Assembly: GCA_017410745.1 (NCBI GenBank)
Contig: JAFPPJ010000371.1
Span: forward strand, 1-9,427
Origin: Oscillospiraceae bacterium
GTDB lineage: Bacteria > Bacillota > Clostridia > Oscillospirales > Ruminococcaceae
Reading direction: 5' to 3'
Length of the DNA: 9,427 nucleotides
In this document: positions 7,135-9,427 of the stretch, one piece after another
How positions within the stretch are numbered: position 1 is the stretch's first letter
How the letters are laid out: each line of letters opens with the position of its first letter
The notes under the pieces: model-generated
What the model saw: only the letters and a program-made list of their open reading frames with translations
Told to the model about the DNA's origin: nothing
Databases searched by the model: none
Translations under genes and position numbers: made by a program

Positions 7135-8552
7135 TGAGTATCCATGAGGAATGCGGAGTATTCGGAATATTTTCGGATAAAGTATACGATCTTGCCGAGC
7201 AGATATACTATGGTCTGTATTCACTGCAGCACCGCGGTCAGGAAAGCTGCGGGATAGCAGTATGCGACGATGGTGTGATAGCGGCACACAAAGATGTAGG
7301 GCTTGTCTCGGAAGTATTCACAAGGCAGGAACTGGCATCGCTGCCGCAGGGGAATATCGCTGTGGGTCATGTGAGATATTCGACTACCGGAGGGAACGAG
7401 AGACGCAACTGTCAGCCGATAGTCGTGAATCATCAGAAAGGGCGAATGGCGATAGTCCATAACGGCAACCTTTCAAATGCATCAGACCTGCGCACGGAGC
7501 TTGAGCTCTCCGGTGCGATATTCCATACAACATCGGATACCGAGACCATAGCGTATATCATAACAAGGAACCGCCTCAGACAGCCGTCGATAGAGGATGC
7601 CGTGTCATCTGCAATGAATGAGATAGAAGGGGCATACTCCCTTGTGATAATGTCTCCCACCAAGCTTATCGCTGCACGAGACCCGTTCGGATTCAGACCG
7701 CTGTGTTACGGCAGGCTGCCCGACGGAAGCTATGCGGTGTCATCGGAAAGCTGTGCGATAACCGCAATAGGCGGAGAATTCATAAGGGATCTTGATGCAG
7801 GAGAGATACTTGTGTTCTCCAAGGAAGGCATCACATCAAGGAGAGAACACTGCGGCACAAGACCTAAACGAACATGCATATTTGAGTATATATACTTTGC
7901 ACGTCCCGATTCATATATCGACGGTGTATCCGTACACAGGGCGAGACTCAGGGCAGGGGAGATACTTGCACAGTGCTGCCCTGCAGATGCGGATGTGGTG
8001 ATAGGAGTGCCTGATTCCGGACTTGACGCGGCACTTGGATTTTCGAGAGAATCGGGAATACCCTATGGGATAGGGCTTATCAAGAATAAGTATATCGGAC
8101 GGACATTCATATCACCCGGACAGAACTCACGCACGGACAAAGTGAAGATAAAGCTGTCGGCACTATCGGAAACGGTGAGAGACAAAAGAGTCGTACTGGT
8201 AGATGATTCCATCGTAAGAGGAACTACAGGCAGACGCATAGTATCGCTTCTGAGAGAGGCGGGAGCAAAGGAGATACATTTCAGGGTGTCCGCACCGCCG
8301 TTCCTGCATCCCTGCTTCTACGGCACAGACATAGATTCAAGGGAGGATCTCATCGCGTGCAGCCATACTGCACAGGAGACCGCAGAACTGATAGGTGCGG
8401 ATTCATTGGGGTATCTTCCCGTAACTAAGCTGTCGGAACTCATAGACAGCACAGACATTTGCAGTGCATGCTTCACGGGAGATTATCCCACAACGGTACC
8501 GCAAAGCAAAATGAAGGATAAATTTGAGATGAAGATCTCAGAAAGAAAATAA
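7134..8552 (+). CDS. purF: Amidophosphoribosyltransferase (glutamine PRPP amidotransferase)
   Basis: The 472-residue enzyme makes 5-phosphoribosylamine from PRPP and glutamine, the first committed step of purine synthesis. With the start at 7134, a six-residue leader precedes the catalytic cysteine C7 in EECGVFGIF, matching the short propeptide of the B. subtilis-type enzyme. The glutaminase half shows SLQHRGQES (30-38), GHVRYST (78-84), HNGNL (109-113) and TSDTE (133-137). The phosphoribosyltransferase half shows the PRPP loop VVLVDDSIVRGTTG (353-366). All four cysteines of the structural [4Fe-4S] cluster are present: C248 in RTCIFEYIYFARPDS, C394 in HPCFYG, and C443 and C446 in CSACFTG. The oxygen-labile cluster fits an anaerobe. 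Its ATG overlaps the gltD stop by one base (TAATG), which implies translational coupling. Its place among ammonium-assimilation genes instead of a purine operon is notable. Confidence 0.97.
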   Translation: MSIHEECGVFGIFSDKVYDLAEQIYYGLYSLQHRGQESCGIAVCDDGVIAAHKDVGLVSEVFTRQELASLPQGNIAVGHVRYSTTGGNERRNCQPIVVNHQKGRMAIVHNGNLSNASDLRTELELSGAIFHTTSDTETIAYIITRNRLRQPSIEDAVSSAMNEIEGAYSLVIMSPTKLIAARDPFGFRPLCYGRLPDGSYAVSSESCAITAIGGEFIRDLDAGEILVFSKEGITSRREHCGTRPKRTCIFEYIYFARPDSYIDGVSVHRARLRAGEILAQCCPADADVVIGVPDSGLDAALGFSRESGIPYGIGLIKNKYIGRTFISPGQNSRTDKVKIKLSALSETVRDKRVVLVDDSIVRGTTGRRIVSLLREAGAKEIHFRVSAPPFLHPCFYGTDIDSREDLIACSHTAQETAELIGADSLGYLPVTKLSELIDSTDICSACFTGDYPTTVPQSKMKDKFEMKISERK

Positions 8553-8592
8553 ATCAAGGGGCAATCGTCCCGCTGACAAAACGGAGGTCATT
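8553..8592 (+). other. Short purF-glnN gap without a clear terminator
   Basis: These 40 nt hold a small possible stem, GGGG (8558-8561) with TCCC (8568-8571) around a CAATCG loop. There is no U-run after it, so it does not look like an intrinsic terminator. It also lacks the A1/G4 hexaloop pattern seen upstream of amt. No TTGACA/TATAAT-like promoter is visible in it, so glnN is most simply read as the fourth gene of the gltB transcript. Confidence 0.5.
8583..8587 (+). promoter_or_regulatory. Ribosome binding site of glnN
   Basis: GGAGG, a strong match to the 16S anti-Shine-Dalgarno, ends 5 nt before the ATG at 8593 and fixes the glnN start. Confidence 0.85.
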
Positions 8593-9427
8593 ATGGAAAA
8601 GATCACTGATTATTTTGGAACGATGGTATTTGACGAAAGAGTAATGAAGGCTATGCTTTCCGAAAAGGTATACAAGTCGCTCAAGAAGACCATTGACAAA
8701 GGGCAGCCATTGGATGAGAATGTAGCTGATGCAGTTGCCGCTGCGATGAAGGACTGGGCTGTTGAAAAGGGTGCTACTCATTTCACACATTGGTTCCAGC
8801 CTATGACAGGCATGACCGCCGAAAAGCATGACAGCTTCATATCACCCGCTCCCGACGGCAGAGTGATAATGGAATTCTCCGGCAAGGAGCTTATAAAGGG
8901 CGAGCCCGATGCATCGTCTTTCCCGTCCGGAGGTCTCCGTGCGACATTTGAAGCAAGAGGCTATACTGCGTGGGATCCCACTTCCTATGCATTTATCAAG
9001 GATGGTACACTGTATATACCCACCGCATTCTGTTCCTACGGCGGTGAAGCGCTTGACAAGAAAGTACCGCTCCTGCGTTCAATGGATGCTCTCAACCGTC
9101 AGGCTATGAGGATACTCAAGCTCCTGGGCACAGAGGCAAGCTGTGTAAAGACCTCGGTAGGCCCCGAGCAGGAATATTTCCTCATCCCCAAGGAACTCTA
9201 CGATCAGCGCGAAGACCTTATCATGACCGGACGTACTCTGTTCGGTGCTATGCCTCCTAAGGGTCAGGAGATGGACGATCACTACTTTGGCTCGATCAAG
9301 CCCCGTGTAGCTGAATATATGGCTGATCTTGACCGTGAACTCTGGAAGCTCGGCATCCTTGCAAAGACAAAGCATAACGAGGTAGCACCTTCCCAGCACG
9401 AGCTTGCTCCCATATACAAGACCACCA
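8593..9427 (+). CDS. glnN: Glutamine synthetase type III, 3' end cut by window edge
   Basis: An open frame of 278 codons runs from ATG at 8593 off the right edge, about 40% of the usual 700-residue GSIII. The enzyme joins ammonia to glutamate using ATP. The sequence is GSIII rather than the 450-470-residue GSI: it has the GSIII N-terminal domain with THWFQPMTGMTAEKHDSF (65-82), FPSGGLRATFEARGYTAWDP (110-129) and PTAFCSYGGEALDKK (143-157). The catalytic domain then begins with VGPEQEYFLI (189-198), whose E192 and E194 match the metal-binding ExE of other GS types. KTKHNEVAPSQHELAPIY (258-275) follows, with E263 and E270 at the place of further metal/substrate glutamates. GSIII assemblies are dodecamers known from Bacteroides, Ruminococcus and some cyanobacteria. 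Arg codons shift to CGT/CGC here, against mostly AGA in purF, suggesting higher expression. Product feedback sites cannot be judged from this fragment. Confidence 0.96.
   Translation, partial: MEKITDYFGTMVFDERVMKAMLSEKVYKSLKKTIDKGQPLDENVADAVAAAMKDWAVEKGATHFTHWFQPMTGMTAEKHDSFISPAPDGRVIMEFSGKELIKGEPDASSFPSGGLRATFEARGYTAWDPTSYAFIKDGTLYIPTAFCSYGGEALDKKVPLLRSMDALNRQAMRILKLLGTEASCVKTSVGPEQEYFLIPKELYDQREDLIMTGRTLFGAMPPKGQEMDDHYFGSIKPRVAEYMADLDRELWKLGILAKTKHNEVAPSQHELAPIYKTT

Noticed and set aside
8553..8592. Terminator between purF and glnN
   Set aside because: Only a 4-bp stem with one G-U pair and no U-run after it.

Overview
This window holds a nitrogen-assimilation locus of a low-to-mid GC Firmicute. 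The gene set (a large GOGAT, a B. subtilis-type iron-sulfur PurF, a type III glutamine synthetase), the strong AGGAG-like ribosome binding sites, the consensus vegetative promoters and the heavy use of ATA and AGA codons point to a gut or rumen Clostridia member of the Ruminococcus/Oscillospiraceae kind. The genus is an inference from gene content and codon habit, not from a marker gene.

Layout. Positions 1-728 (minus strand) carry the first 242 codons of an ammonium transporter gene, amt, which runs off the left edge. Positions 729-1181 are a 453-bp AT-rich divergent control region. It has a near-consensus promoter firing left into amt and a perfect-consensus promoter firing right into gltB, both with 17-bp spacers. 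It also holds a long hairpin in the amt 5' leader and several inverted repeats. From 1182 to the right edge four plus-strand genes follow closely: gltB (1182-5675), gltD (5677-7134), purF (7134-8552) and the first 278 codons of a GSIII-type glutamine synthetase, glnN (8593-9427, cut by the edge). gltB-gltD are 1 nt apart, gltD-purF overlap by 1 nt (TAATG), and purF-glnN are 40 nt apart with no clear terminator, so one operon is the simplest reading.

How the genes work together. Amt brings in ammonium. GSIII fixes it onto glutamate as glutamine. GltB/GltD (GOGAT) turn glutamine plus 2-oxoglutarate into two glutamates. PurF spends glutamine on the first committed step of purine synthesis. The locus therefore encodes uptake, the GS-GOGAT cycle and one major glutamine consumer.

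The coding genes look intact and orthodox. The less ordinary content lies in the control DNA. The amt leader hairpin ends in a six-base loop with A at position 1 and G at position 4, the signature described for RNA targets of ANTAR antitermination proteins. A second potential hairpin puts the amt start codon in its loop. A TGCAA/TTGCA pentamer recurs at six places between the two divergent genes, once as a palindrome inside the gltB promoter spacer. I found no mobile element, CRISPR array, tRNA, rRNA or recognisable riboswitch, and no evidence of a wholly new system.
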